From NCBI RefSeq assembly GCF_001638985.1, contig NW_017265138.1, positions 1,364,001-1,428,000 on the forward strand: DNA of 64,000 bases, written 5' to 3'. The DNA comes from Phycomyces blakesleeanus NRRL 1555(-). Its lineage: Eukaryota > Mucoromycota > Mucoromycetes > Mucorales > Phycomycetaceae. Positions 1-11,937 of the stretch are shown piece by piece. The notes under the pieces were generated by a model. That model made no database searches. It was not told the origin of the DNA and worked only from the letters and a program-made list of their open reading frames with translations. Every line of letters begins with the position of its first letter. The stretch's first letter is position 1. Made by a program: the position numbers and the translations under genes.

Positions 1-423
1 CTGCAAGCTGTTACTCCATTGGTGACCAATTCCATTACAGCTGGAACAGTGGGAAATAACAGTGGCAGTGGCAGTGACAGTGGTGGTAGTCAAATCCAAG
101 ACTCTCTCAACATCAGAAACTTGCAAAGCCTCAAAAGCGGCAGTTAGATCTATAATAAAAATATTAAAAAATAATTAATAATTGTGACAATTTATATATA
201 ATTTTAAAAATTACATCTGTCGCTCTCTGCAGTATATTGTTCTGTGAATGAGAGGTCAATTGACAATAGTTGTGTGGGCACAACAAAATCCCAGGCAGCT
301 TCAACTCTTGGTCTTGAAGCAGCAGCTAAATAGAAAAATAAATAGAGTAGAAAAAATGATCAGAATTTTTGCTGAATATTAATCAATTACACTATATTTA
401 TTTACCTCGACTACTCTCTGCCA
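1..423 (-). CDS. partial gene of unknown function, cut by left window edge
   Basis: On the minus strand three consecutive GT-AG-bounded blocks stay in one frame: 423-406 (18 nt), 325-215 (111 nt) and 149-1 (149 nt). They encode a stretch with AAWDFVVPTQLLS and ending CSSCNGIGHQWSNSLQ. Donors GTAAAT and GTAATT and acceptors GCAG, TTAG and ATAG were read by eye. The frame is open to the window edge, so the protein continues outside. I do not recognise the family; a Cys pair with a nearby His could be part of a zinc-binding motif, but this is a guess. Location in a transposon-dense block suggests an element-encoded protein. The very short first exon is the weakest part of the model. A plus-strand reading of bases 1-147 is also open but low-complexity Ser/Gly. 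Confidence 0.35.
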
Positions 424-2509
424 CTGCAAAAATCATTGGGAGCTATTATAATAATAGGTCTTGATTATCGGGATATTTTGTCACATAAAAATGAATTACT
501 CGTAAATATTAAGGAAATCATAGTTGACAAGTTATTGAATAAAGTGTCAAAAATAATTGAATATTATATTATTTCAAAAATAAAAACCGGGATTTTAGAT
601 ATAATGTCTGTGTATCAACTGTTCTCGGAGATCAATTATATAGACTATTCCAAATGCAGAACAATGTATTATCTACCACTGATTACATCTGTAATTTGAT
701 GTAGGCCTTGTTTTTGTAATAACAGGAGTAATAACAGGGCACTTCTTTAATGTTTATTGGCTAAATGAATCGAAGAAAAAATTCTCATAGGTGCAAATGC
801 TAAGCACGAGTCTCTCAATTGGATATTGTTTTGTTTTGAAAAATGGTTTTTTATTTGTTTTTATTTTGGATAAAAAAAGCCTTTTTTTGGCAATAGTAAG
901 GATTCTATATAGTATTACTATTAAATACACTAATCTGTTATATTGTACTTATAAATTTTGTTTCAGAATTTTTTGAATTAATAAACTCAGATAGTGAGTA
1001 TATATGCTTACTGAAGCTATTTGATTAAAGGGAGTAGAAAGATACTTACATACTGTTAGAATAATTTGTTAATAATGGAATAAAACACAGATTTATATTA
1101 TCAAAAGCTACGAGCCGATGTGTCATTCAAGTACATATTACAAAGAAAGGAATATAAAACATATACATACATATTTACTAAAGGAACATGTCTTGTCCTT
1201 GAGTACTGGTCATATAAGAATGTGAAGAACCATTTCAACTATAGAAAAGGAGAGTGAGAATGCTGATATAAAAAACAAAACAAAATAAAAACAACACAAT
1301 AATAAAATGAATAACATGTACCCTTATATTCTTTAAATGATTTGTTTTTACTGACCATATGTAAAGCAAGGGTAAGCTATATTTAAAGTAGATGTTAGAT
1401 ATTGTTTTTAATACTGGGAAGAAGATGTTGATATAGATATATACGTACATGCCACCAATATGTTTTTGTGTTTTTTTTCTGCACAGGTTATATCAGAGAA
1501 ATATATGTAATGACTATTTAAAGTAATCTATAGTTTGTAAAAAATGATATATTTAATGATAAAATATCTCTTGTATAATGAAAGACATCTGCATCATATG
1601 TATATATTAAGGATGCCTAAAATAAAACATATTAGGGTTAAAAGAGTGTTATTTTTATTATTATTGGTAAAAAGTAAAGAAAAACAGAAAAAGGTGAGAA
1701 AATAAAAAACAGTGTTTGAAAAAGCCGTAGACCCTGAAAAAGTTATTAGACTGTTTCTCTTACTTTGAAAAAAAATTGTCTACTAATTATAGCTTTATAT
1801 GTTTTATAAAACAATTGTTACTTACTATATACCTAAAGAAGTTGTTTTCTAGCTCAATTTTTTTCAAAATAATATATTTCGATCTCCTCGATTAGTTAAA
1901 TAAAGAAGTATTTACACACTCATACACTTGCTCAACTTGCTCGCTTAATCATTAACATAATTGTTTAATCACTCAATTACTCTATAATTCTTTACGTGTA
2001 AAGTACTCTCTTAAAAATTTATTAAAGTAGAAATATCAAGCAATATATACCAGAAACTTATCATTTTATTATATAAAAATACAGATAATGGCTCCAAGAA
2101 CTAACATCAACCAGAACGCACATACCAATGAATCAACATCTAGGCCATTAATCAACGCAGTCAACACTGACTGTATAGGATCGTCAAATCCAATGATTGC
2201 TCTTAGACCAGAGAATATGTCAATTCCAGTGTCAGAGTAGAGATGTTTGTAGACTCAGATTTTCAACTTTTTGCACGAGCTCATTGCCTTAGAAAGGAAA
2301 CCCGATGTTACATACACATCTATATAGAGACACTACTCTACCAAACCTTATTCAAATTGGTAACCTCTCATATTCATTTATTTTCTGCTCTAAACTAACG
2401 GCAAGCTGATAATTATAACACTAAAAAAGTCACTTTTAATTTTAATTTTATAAACATCCTACTATCATGATATGTGTTTTTACCACTTTTCCTTTACTTG
2501 GTTTTAAAC
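424..2509. other. gene-poor AT-rich stretch
   Basis: No convincing gene. Reading frames here are short, AT-rich and lack coding character. One exception is a 50-codon frame at 2088-2240 on the plus strand (starting MAPRTNINQ). It has balanced composition and may be a 5' exon of the Myb/SANT-like gene just downstream; a possible acceptor TTTCACTGCAG lies near 2540. A palindromic A7-GCC-T7 sequence near 864-880 recurs near 5646-5662, possibly marking related flanking DNA. No tRNA or other RNA gene was seen. Confidence 0.4.
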
Positions 2510-3892
2510 ATGAACGCACATATGAATACTTTCACTGCAGACGCTCCCATCAGATTTAATCACAAGATAAATCTGATTGCTGGAAGAGACAGACTCCTTG
2601 TGGAATTGTTGATCCACCAACACCCCTCATATGCTGGTTATGGGCAATTGGGTGTGTTGTGGTGGTTGAAGTTGAAGAAGTTTTTAAGAGGAAGAATTGA
2701 AGATTTGAGATTAGAAACAAAGATTTGTGAGAACTTGTGTAGGTTTTGTTTATTGAGAAAAGATTTTGTATCAAAGTTTGACGAGGTTTCTACACTGAAC
2801 TACTACTGCTTTTTATATTATTTTGGATCGGGAAAATTATATGACTGGGGTCAGGTAATCGATCCTATCTGAGCCTTAATCAGAGCAACGTGATCTTGAG
2901 ATAATTAATGTATGATTAATTATATAAATGTGTGTAGTCCCAATGAAATATTAACATCGAAAGTAAATGTGTTTATGAGTTATAATTATGCTTATAATAA
3001 TCCACTGATGTATCCCATATTATGGTGATATCATCATATGAAATATAATCACTATCATGCATACTAAACCTGTGTGTTAAATAATAAAGTAATTGGTAGA
3101 CACCTTTGACTGGAATAGCTGAGGCCTTATATTATTTCCTTCAGACTTATTCTCAATTACAGCAGTAGTCAATACTCATTTACAACAGGGTGCTGCCTGG
3201 GATGAAATCCTCAAAAAGGTCAATGATGCCGGAGGTAAAGGCAACGAAATTGGTGTCTCAACACTCAAGCAGAGACACAAGAATCTGGTCAAGTAGTTCA
3301 AAGCAAGACAGGCCCAAGAAAAAAAAATGACAGGGTCAAACGAGAGCTACTCTGATCTCGATCAGCTTCTCTTTCAGCTTGTTGAATTGGTAATCTTCAC
3401 GTTGTATTAGGTATATTCGTTGAATATCAATGTGTTTAATACTATAAGTTTTTAAAGGAGGCTGAAGGAGATCGGGGTAAGGCCATGAAAAAGCAATTGG
3501 CTTCTGAGGAAGAAGTCCAGAAGCAGGCAGCTGCAGATAAAGTCGTGGAGAGAGCAACTTTATTGAAGTCCAACAATCCATTGAGAGTTGTTGAACAAAA
3601 GAAATTGACAAATAAAGTAGAGGGCAGTTCTTCTGGACATCTAGTCCATCAATCAACAGCCGACTTTTCTGATGCCAGAGAAATGTTGAAGTCCTTTCGG
3701 GATGAATTGTCCAGTATGGTGGCTGGAATAAGTGATGGTGAGGTACTTACCTCAATGCGCAGGTTGGAGAAGAATGTTGAAAGAGGATTTCTAGCTATCG
3801 AGACAAGGCAGAGAACACTGGAGCAGAGACAGGCTCTGCTAGAGGAGAGACAGGCTTGTTTTGAGTACAATATGCAGAGATACCTGCTTTAA
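2510..3892 (+). pseudogene. Myb/SANT-like DNA-binding protein, split by a solo LTR
   Basis: The frame from 2510 encodes a segment containing GRDRLLVELLIHQHPSYAG. It is interrupted at 2655 by a 533-bp LTR and resumes at 3193 in the same frame (AAWDEILKKVNDAGG, STLKQRHKNLVK). Removing the LTR and one copy of the GGGTG duplication restores a continuous Trp/Leu-patterned Myb/SANT-like domain. An in-frame TAG at 3294-3296 sits where Gln (CAG) is plausible. An intron at 3390-3457 leads to a coiled-coil, Glu/Gln-rich C-terminus ending at 3892 (repeats of LEQRQALLEERQ). The architecture of Myb-like head plus coiled-coil tail, convergent with a DDE_4 transposase at 3987-5458, matches the accessory protein of PIF/Harbinger elements. 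It is dead both by insertion and by nonsense mutation. Confidence 0.65.
2655..3187. mobile_element. solo LTR, copy 1 (533 bp, TSD GGGTG)
   Basis: Sequence begins TGTTGT and ends ACAACA, the TG...CA inverted termini of LTRs. It is flanked on both sides by GGGTG (2650-2654 and 3188-3192), a perfect 5-bp target-site duplication. A second copy at 11938-12470 has the same boundaries and about 11 substitutions by eye (about 98% identity). No gag or pol sequence lies beside it, so this is a solo LTR left after recombination. It lies inside the Myb/SANT-like reading frame. The frame running into it from upstream (VLWWLKLKKFLRGR...) is a chimeric artefact. Confidence 0.93.
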
Positions 3893-3986
3893 GGTCTTAA
3901 AAAACAATAAAAATATATATATGTAAAACATGTAATAATAGTCATCAAATTTCTTCACATTACAGATAGTTTGGAGTAAAAAAATA

Positions 3987-5458
3987 TTATTGGTTTAATA
4001 ATCTATAAATGTACTGCTCTGGTGTAGGAGGAACAACACTGTACTTTTTGCTTGTCTGGTTTCCTTCATTATAACAGACATGGAGGTTCTTCAAGAACGT
4101 TCCAACAATATAATATAGTCCCACTGGGGACTGACCACTTCTTTGGGTCTGTGAGTACTTTAAGAAAGCCCACAGACTCCCGACATAAGCAAACTTGTGC
4201 TCCACGGAAATTCGCACAGCAGACATACTTTTGTTGATAGCAAGTTCTTGCTCATCAGCCGTTTCTAAAACAGACAATATGCAAACCATAAGACTTTACC
4301 ATCAAGATAGATAACTGTACAATACTTATGTCTTCTGAAAGGAATCATCATATGGTCTGATGTGGTATATGCCAGATCACCATGCAAGTAATAGCATGGA
4401 CCATTTATGCTTGTAAAGTCAAATGCTACGCACATCATGGCATCCAACTGACTTTTGCAGTACATGTGCACGCCATGATTCCTACCAGTGTCTGACCCCA
4501 TAATGGATGAAGTAATACCATTGGGTGTTACTACTGCTTGGTACTTCAAACCATGTCCTCGCTATAAAGAGTATATAAATTGAGTAAAGACATGTGTCAG
4601 ATCTATATATTCAATCTTTCACTCACGTAATGGTCATTATATGCCCCCTTTTGATCAACAATGGGCCTTGCTATCTTGTTGAAGGTTCCATCAATAAACC
4701 CAACACAGTACATTGCCAGTGCTTTTATCCAAATAATATATAAAACGTAAGTACTATTAAACTAATATTATATTTTGCAAGTGTTATTTACATCTTTCTC
4801 TAATGGCTTGGCTGAAGCGCATCAGGTTTGATTCCTGGAATTGACAGTAGTCAAACTTCAAGGCTGAAGAGAACTTAATATAAATCTTCTCTATCATTTC
4901 ATTGAAGATGACACTGAAAGTAGACTTTCCCTTTCCAAAGAGCAGAGATAAATCTACTAAGCAAGCAGGGAAAACCATTCTGCGAAGCACAATCATCAGA
5001 GCCAGTGTCATTGGCAGAGAAAATTCACTTGAAGTGCCTTCTCAAAAGTAGACAATGTCTCCCATTTCAAGAAGAGTGGCCAAGGAGCATATCTGGTTTT
5101 ATAAATATATTAAATTAGTACTTTTTTCTTGAAAGCAATGATTTAATTATATCTCAGGCTGCGTGAATCTAAACAAAAGTTTAGAATCTTCATCAGACAA
5201 GGTGCTTGGGTCTAAGCAACCTTGACAATGCAAGGAGACAGCTATGTGCTCCCCTTCCTGCTCACGATCTCGGGCATATTGAGCAAGTGCTACTTGAATT
5301 TCTTCATTGGTGGGCTCTTGATCTTCGTAAACATCTGCATGTTTCTCTTGCTGTTCAGGAACAGATACCCATCCTCACTCTTGTTCTTCAGCAATACGCC
5401 GAGAGCTGTGATTTATGTAATGATTCGTTAGTTCAATAATAGGATCAAAACGAGACAT
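3987..5458 (-). pseudogene. PIF/Harbinger-like DDE_4 transposase, decayed
   Basis: Minus-strand exons encode, in order: an acidic N-terminal region (MSRFDPIIELT from 5458); a helical block with LFGKGKSTFSVIFNEMIEKI (4784-5011); GFIDGTFNK near 4700; a block with MGSDTGRNHGVHMYC and HGDLAYTTSDHMM (4265-4549); and a C-terminal block with AVRISVEHKFAYVG (3987-4260). The Asp of FIDGT, the Asp of HGDLAY and the Glu of SVEHKF correspond to a DDE triad of the DDE_4/Harbinger type, so catalytic residues look retained. However, the first exon has an in-frame TGA at 5375-5377 (fits CGA to TGA), its downstream splice donor is not recognisable (ATATAA where GTATAA would be expected), and the frame breaks near 5020. 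The last junction (about 4266) is also unclear. It probably pairs with the convergent Myb-like gene at 2510-3892 as one dead element. Confidence 0.7.
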
Positions 5459-5873
5459 TTTAAGATTTTGTTAAAGAAAAAGGGAAAGGTACTGCCCTTT
5501 CAAGTAACAGTAATGTTTTTGTTACTGAATATCAAGTCACAACTGATAATGACAGCTTGTACGTTTAGTTAAAATGAATGTTCTACAATTTTATGTAACA
5601 GAAATAAGCTAAATATGGCAATACAAGTTGAAAATTTGAGTTTCAAAAAAAGCCTTTTTTTAGCTAATATTCTGTGCAACTCTACAAATCTGAGTCCACA
5701 AACGTCTCTAGTTTAATGATGTAGTCAGTCTTCTCACTACACTCGATGACAAAATGACAGCCATTAGTTCCAATGTTAGTGAATTGAAAGGTAATTAAAC
5801 ACAAACTATATTGTTTTCCAATAGACTGACTATTTGAACAATACAATGCCAGGTGAATGCTCAATCGACTGGC

Positions 5874-6620
5874 ATGCAAGCCGTTCTGGATTCTGATATG
5901 GATCCTCAGGACATCATAAGCAGCTCAAGTCACCCAAAGATCTCAGTAAGCTCAAATACTAAAATTATAAAAACAATCTCCCTTTAAATCTAATATTAAT
6001 ATACCTTTAATAGAGTATTATTCAGAGGCAGTTAAGAGATATTAATCTTAAGACAGATGATTTGGAGTTGATCAGAGAGAATGATGATAAACCAACTTGG
6101 GATGTCAATGTTGGTTTGTCTGACGAGTTTAACAAGAATCTTGCAAGTGATTTGATGCTTTACATTTGTCGTCAACCTGTAGCAGCCATGGTACCACTAA
6201 AAGAGCTATGTGGTATAATTGTAAACAGCTATTACAATTGCTTGGCTGCTAGTAAGCTTACTGAAGAAGACAGACAGACAAACTCTATTTCAAACAGAAA
6301 AGGAAATAGAAAGACTGCTGTAAGCATTTCTATTTATAATAATTCAATTTTGACAAGTATACTTAAAATATTATATATATCGTAGCTTAATAAAAGGAGA
6401 AAAAGAATGTACACAAAGCATAAGGATGCCATCATTGAAAAGTTTAATCAGGATTATAATGTCGTTTTTTACAGAGATGCAATGTCTGGTGATGAGACAG
6501 AAACCAATATTTCTGTTGTTGTATCTCGTCCTGATTGGCGTAGTGATGAGGTAATGTTTTATATAAAATGGTTTTTCTGTTGTTTGATTCCTGATGTATA
6601 TATACATTTATAGTTGAATA
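5874..6620 (+). pseudogene. unknown four-exon gene, last exon split by the pogo element
   Basis: Exons 5874-5945, 6014-6319, 6386-6550 and 6614-6620 join in frame through GT-AG introns. They encode a protein with MQAVLDSDMDPQD, LSDEFNKNLASDLMLYICR and VVVSRPDWRSDE. The final exon (TTGAATA) stops at the pogo left end. The sequence after the pogo right end (from 9461) continues the same frame for eight residues (NSVTYLSK after Leu) to a TAA at 9481-9483. The start is uncertain: ATG 5874 is the first in-frame Met I can justify, but coding character may begin earlier. I do not recognise the family. Given its setting it may itself be an element-encoded protein. Without the pogo insertion the model has no stop codon. 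Confidence 0.5.
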
Positions 6621-6642
6621 CAATGGTCTCTCAATAATTTCA
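6621..6642 (+). repeat. pogo element left terminal inverted repeat
   Basis: 22-bp inverted repeat, 20 of 22 positions matching the reverse complement of 9437-9458. It starts directly after the TA at 6619-6620. Confidence 0.88.
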
Positions 6643-7029
6643 AGGCCTAGGGAAGGCCAGGTGCCTTGAAATTATCAAAGAGTGAAATTAATAAGTTCGG
6701 AGTATATATTTCCCGCTATTATTGGCGGAGTTTACAATCTTCTTTAATAGAGAAAAATATATCAAGTAATGATTCGATATGCTTCAATCCTCTATTTAAA
6801 TTCATTCTAGTTAAATATAACCCCTGGCTGCATTGCTGTTTTCCACCCCCCCCTGTCTCGTAACCAATTATTGTTTCAAATTCTTATTCAATCAAATAAT
6901 AACAGCTTCTTGGTATGCTTTTAGCTTATTATATAATGTTTATCTAATATCATTTTCAATTTTTTTGATACTTTAATGAAATCTATCAAATCTAGAACTA
7001 AACAATAAATATGAGCAAAAAAAAACGTT

Positions 7030-8833
7030 TTGCTTAATATTGCAAATCATCTTGAGATTTGTGATATGAAAAAGAAAAAGCCATCTATGAGTAACCCTCA
7101 ATTGGTTGAGTGGGCAAAGGAGACCTTTGGCTTTCATAAAGCTTCTGATGCTTCTAAAATCTCAAAGATTTTGAAGAGAGGAGACCAGGACTTGATAATG
7201 CAAGCCGACATAAAGAACAGAAAGGGTGTTAGAAAGGGAAAATGGCCTGTATGTAATATATCTCAATATTATGCATTTTTGCTCTATATAAAAAATAAAA
7301 TTAACCTTATTATATTGTCACATAACTATAGCAAATCGAAGAAGCAGTGATCTTTTGGATCAACATTGCTGAAAATAATCAGATTCCCATCACTTGGGAA
7401 TTGATTAAGACTAAAGCTACTATCTTTGCTGAAAGAATAGGCATTAAAGATTTTAATGCTTCTCAAGGCTGGATAGAGAAGTTTGGAAAGCGTCATTGTA
7501 TCAAGATGAATCAAATTCATGGTGAGACTGGTTCAACAGACATAAAGTCACTTCAGATTGACAAGGCTGCTATCAAAGAGAAGATAGAGGCTTATAGTGC
7601 TTGTGACATCTATAACTTTGATGAAACAGCACTTTTCTATGCCGCCCCATCAAGAACAACAATTTCCCACCAGAAATTTTCTGGTTGGAAGGAAAATATG
7701 AAGCAGCTTACAGTAGGCCTTTTGTGCAATGCCAATGGAACAGACAAGTGGTCTGACATATTGATGATTGGTCATGCAAGAAGACCAAACTGTTTTAACA
7801 AAAACAACAAAAAACAAGAGGCAGTAGATCATGGATTTTCTATGTATCATTACAACAGTAATGCCTGGATGACACGATCAATCTTCCTTGTTTTTCTCTG
7901 TTGCTTTGATCGTTCAATGAAAGCGCAAAACTGCAAAGTGCTTTTGATCCTCAATAATTTCTCTGGCCATATAGTAGATTATGTGCCTACAAATGTTGAG
8001 CTTCTTTTTCTGCCTCCAAATACCACGTCCCACTTTCAGCCATTCGATGGTGGTATCATTCGGGCTTTTAAGGCTTATTTCAAATGTAAACAGTATGCCA
8101 AGGCATATCAGTATATTGGCATGATTCAAAATGACCAACAAGATAAGATTTGGGCCATTAATAAAATCTTTGAAATTGATCAATTGTGGGCCATGAAATA
8201 GATAAGAGAGGCTTGGGAATCTGTCTCAGCAAAGACTATTGAGAACTGCTGGAATGCAACAATCTTTCACTTCATTGAAGACAAAGATAGTGAAGGTATT
8301 AGTAAAATAATTTATTGGTTATAATAGTACTATAATCTTTCAATTCCACTTTCTTAATATTCTAAATATAATTTATAGATGTAAACCAGACTATGATTCA
8401 GCAAAGTCTGGCTGAAAAGGTTCTGGTTGAGAGTTTCTTCCAAACCCTAGACAAGATTGTCAGATCAAGTCTTCTGTCTCTTGAAGATTGTCCAACCAGT
8501 GAATCAGATCTGCTCTATGAAAGACAATGCACTCATAGAGTGATCAATGAGAATGAGATTGCTGACATTGTCATGGAAGAGTATGCCGCAGATGACAATG
8601 CAGCTAACAACAACAGCAATGAAGAAATTGTTGAAGTGGAATCAGCAGTTCCTTTCAAGAGAACTTATTTGGCTTCGGAAAAGTTTGAGTGTGTTTGCAT
8701 GCTTTTGGATATCTTGGAAGATGAAGATATTGACAGAGACTTTGTCAGTAAGGTTGAAGGCCTTAGAAACAAGTTCCAGAAAACCGCGAACTCAAAGCAA
8801 ACTAAAGTAACCAGCTTATTCAAGTCTTTTTAA
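7030..8833 (+). pseudogene. pogo/Tigger-type transposase, catalytically altered
   Basis: Exons about 7030-7248, 7332-8295 and 8379-8833. The N-terminus has a psq/CENP-B-like helix-turn-helix (LEICDMKKKKPSMSNPQLVEW). Next comes a CENP-B_N/HTH block (ATIFAERIGIKDFNASQGW), then the DDE_1 domain: YNFDETALFY (first Asp), LLILNNFSGH (where families have LLLDNxPxH) and FLPPNTTSHFQPFDGG (third Asp). The middle catalytic Asp is Asn (codon AAT 7954-7956). An in-frame TAG at 8199-8201 lies in a conserved MKxIREAWE context where Gln fits. The N-terminal start is not resolved: an ATG at 7011 is out of frame across a nine-A run. The tail is acidic. This copy should be unable to catalyse transposition. Confidence 0.85.
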
Positions 8834-9436
8834 AATTTATTCTTTTTCAAATAAAATAAAAACAATTTTCTATAAGAAATATATTTTTATTCATATAAAA
8901 ATAGAAAAAAAAGTCAGCAGCCAAGTACAGTCAAAGCTTGATTTCGTAATATGTTTGTAAATAGTAACAATTACAAATAACAATAAATAGTAAGAACAGA
9001 TAGAAATAATAAAATCTATAATAAAAACTTTTATAACAAACAAATTAGAATTATATTTATATTTTTCAAGTGAATAATCTTTACTAAACAATTAATAAAT
9101 GAAACTTAATCAAAATATAGCACATATAGTTTTATTTTATTTTTGGAAAAAAAAATGAAAAAAAATATTTTAAAAAAATTAAGCTAGATGACAACTTGAT
9201 AACCTAGTGTTTGGCATAAAAACTTAACGCACTTGACATTGATGTCAATTACAAAATCATAAAAAGTCCGAATTAAAAAAAATTAAATCAAAATTTAACT
9301 ATATTGCTCTCGTCTGATTGGCTGTTTTTTTTTCTTTAAGGATTCATGGCCAAAAAAATTCGTGAAAGTTAAACCCTATTTTTCGAGTTGGGTCTTCAGA
9401 GCCTTGAAATTATCGAAGCATGAAATTAAAGGGGTG

Positions 9437-9458
9437 TGAAATTATTGAGGGACCACTG
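9437..9458 (-). repeat. pogo element right terminal inverted repeat
   Basis: Reverse complement begins CAGTGGTCCCTCAATAATTT, matching the left end; followed by the duplicated TA at 9459-9460. Confidence 0.88.
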
Positions 9459-9483
9459 TAGTGTTACCTATCTCAGTAAATAA

Positions 9484-11937
9484 GAAGTGTATATTGTTAT
9501 GATTTAAACCCTATTTTAACCAATAGCTTTAGAGAATATTCTTTTTGTATTACAATAGTTTTTTATACTTTTGGGGGTCAATGCTCTTATTAGGAAGTTA
9601 CAGATACTCAAATTCATAAAAAAAAACTCAATTAAAAAATAGAATTCTGCTGAAATTATAGTTGAAAAGTTTTATTTATTTTTATTTTCTCAAGTTGAAA
9701 ATATTAGGAATAAAGAGCCTAATACGCGTCTAAGTACTTAAATGACTTATATAAATATTGCTAGCTAATTGAAAGGGACTATATAAAATAGGCAGAGAAA
9801 TGGTAGCAGTAACTGATATACTTTTAATCTATACATAAAGAAAAAGAAAAAAGAAAAAAGAAAAAAGAAAAAAGAACTTTAGTATTTGTGATTTGATTTA
9901 ATTTACTTTAAGTGACATGTGGTATTTCAGGTACAAAACAATAGAAAAATAAAATATTTGATAATAGAGACATATAGAAATACTTTGAGACTGTATATAA
10001 GCTCCTTTATTTATAACTAAAAAGTGTCCCTTTTTATAAGAAAACACAATCTGCTCTTGTCATTACGTCTTAGTTTCTTAAGGCTTTCTTCCTTTACTAT
10101 ATTTGGTTATTAGAGTGTATTTACTGCTTAATTAGTGTCAGTGTTATAATTATGACATCAAGTCATAAATCGTACTTCTTTAGCTCTTAGCTATTCTTTT
10201 CTCTTTTACACTAGAGCTTTAGGACTTCTTACTAATTTAGCTCCATATCACTCTGACACAGTTTATCCGGCAGTATGATATAATTATCTTAACAATCTTT
10301 AAGATATTATCTACAGTACTAACTGTAATAATTATTGGGCTAATTACTTAATTGTTTATGTATATTTTATACTGTCATGGTGATAGCTACTACGCTATCC
10401 CAATATGAATATGTTCTTATATGTGATAAATCTAACATCCAAGTGTCTGGATCACCACATGACATACCTTTGATATTGAATAAACATGAAGAAATGCAAA
10501 GTCTTGTATTTTATGTTTTTTATACTAATAATTCTTTTATTTTGAGTATGTATAACTTTGATAGTCTAGATGATGCAAGCCTACTTATAATCGAAATGAA
10601 TTTTCATTAGTAATTAGTAATTAAAATCTTTTAACATTAATAATACCTTTTCACTGATATTTATATCTATGTAGCAGTATTGGCCTGTAACAATAGTATT
10701 TAGTATGCAGCAAAGTCAGAAAGTATCATTACTTTTATAATGATTAAAAAAATAAACAAAAAGTTAGTGTAGAATTAAAAAGCACAATGTTTATTTTTGT
10801 AAAAAAAATCTAAGCCCTAGTACAATAGTTGAATTTCGCAATTGTAATCATGAATTTTTGCTAAATCATTTTTCATCTTTGAGAATCCCACTGTGATTTG
10901 GTTTAGGGGTGGTTGTACCTCAGAGTGTGCCTTATAAAGATATTTTATTTTTGAAAAAAGGACAGAAATGATATTCCGCACTCGATAGTTTTAGCAAGCC
11001 AATAATATAACTTATACGTTTTTCATTTCCTAATATATTATCTTGAATATTCTGTGATCAAGCTTTCATTTTAACATCAGTCTCAATGTGTCTAAATAGG
11101 TTTAGCAAGTCCTAAATTACGTATCACACCCAAAGACTTTTGACCTGTTTATGATAATTTTTTTAGCTAAATTTTGAATTAAGGGTGCTTATTGGCTGTA
11201 ATAAGGTTCAAGCTCAAAAATAAAAAAATACGTAGAAGTTTTGAGTTTCAGACAGTTACTCAAACAAAAATAGCTATTTCAATTGGCTGATAACTTGTAA
11301 ATAAATAAATAAAAATAAGAAAAGCAGAAGAAAAAAGGGTCTTAGACTATTTTAGATAGATTTTGCGCAAAAATATTTTATATTCGACTGAGCAAAAGAG
11401 AAGAAACCCTTTTGCAACAGAAACAAATAAAAAAAGAAGTTTTGTGACAGAGAAAAAGAAAAAAAATATATTTTGCGACAGAGCAAATGCAAAAAAAGAA
11501 AAATGAGAGATTTTATTGGCTTAGGATATTCAGAATTGACCAAAGACTTTTGTACTTGCAAAGGCCAGCAGCCAAGATATTCATGGTGATAAGACTTTTC
11601 TTGGAATAAGCTTTCTAGTTTCTTATTTTATGGTTTTTTTCCCTCTCATCTGTATTGTAATATCAATTTCTTAGTACTTTGCACTGTAACAGACTAATAC
11701 CTACAAAAATATTTGTAAAGACTGTGATTATTCCCACTCATTGTAAAATTTGTTGTATTGTAGAAAAAATACTAAGTTAATAAAAACTAAGAAAAAAACT
11801 TCTAAGTCCCCAAAAAAAATCCCAACTGACGTCATGCACTTGACATTTTAACTGAAGGATTAGTATATTTCTTTTATTTCTTTTTTCTTTCTTTTCATTT
11901 TTAGTTCAAGTAAGTACTAATAAATATAATATGTATC
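9484..11937. other. gene-poor AT-rich stretch
   Basis: No supportable gene. It contains an AAAAAG-type satellite at 9839-9877 (five AAAGAAAA-like units) and a cluster at 11360-11490 of degenerate units of the form TTTTGCGACAGAGCAAA, repeated about three times. A perfect CRE palindrome TGACGTCA lies near 11827-11834, without an obvious target gene. The rest is AT-rich sequence without coding character on either strand. Confidence 0.5.

Larger units (their letters stand above)
6621..9458 (+). mobile_element. complete pogo/Tigger-like element (Tc1/mariner superfamily), 2838 bp, TA duplication
   Basis: Left end CAATGGTCTCTC... (6621) and the reverse complement of the right end, CAGTGGTCCCTC... 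(9458), match over 22 bp with two differences. Each end is flanked by TA (6619-6620 and 9459-9460), the target duplication of Tc1/mariner elements. Inside is a CENP-B/pogo-type transposase gene in plus orientation. Subterminal copies of CCTTGAAATTATC and TGAAATTA occur near both ends (6663-6690 and 9411-9446) and could be transposase-binding sites. The element inserted into the terminal exon of the unknown gene at 5874. Confidence 0.9.

Noticed and set aside
1..147. Plus-strand open frame at the left edge
   Set aside because: Ser/Gly low-complexity reading; the minus-strand spliced model explains the sequence better.
2474..2872. 132-codon plus-strand frame
   Set aside because: Chimera of the Myb-like gene and LTR sequence created by the insertion at 2655.
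864..5662. A7GCCT7 palindrome at both 864-880 and 5646-5662 as ends of one element
   Set aside because: Homology does not extend beyond the palindrome in a consistent inverted orientation.
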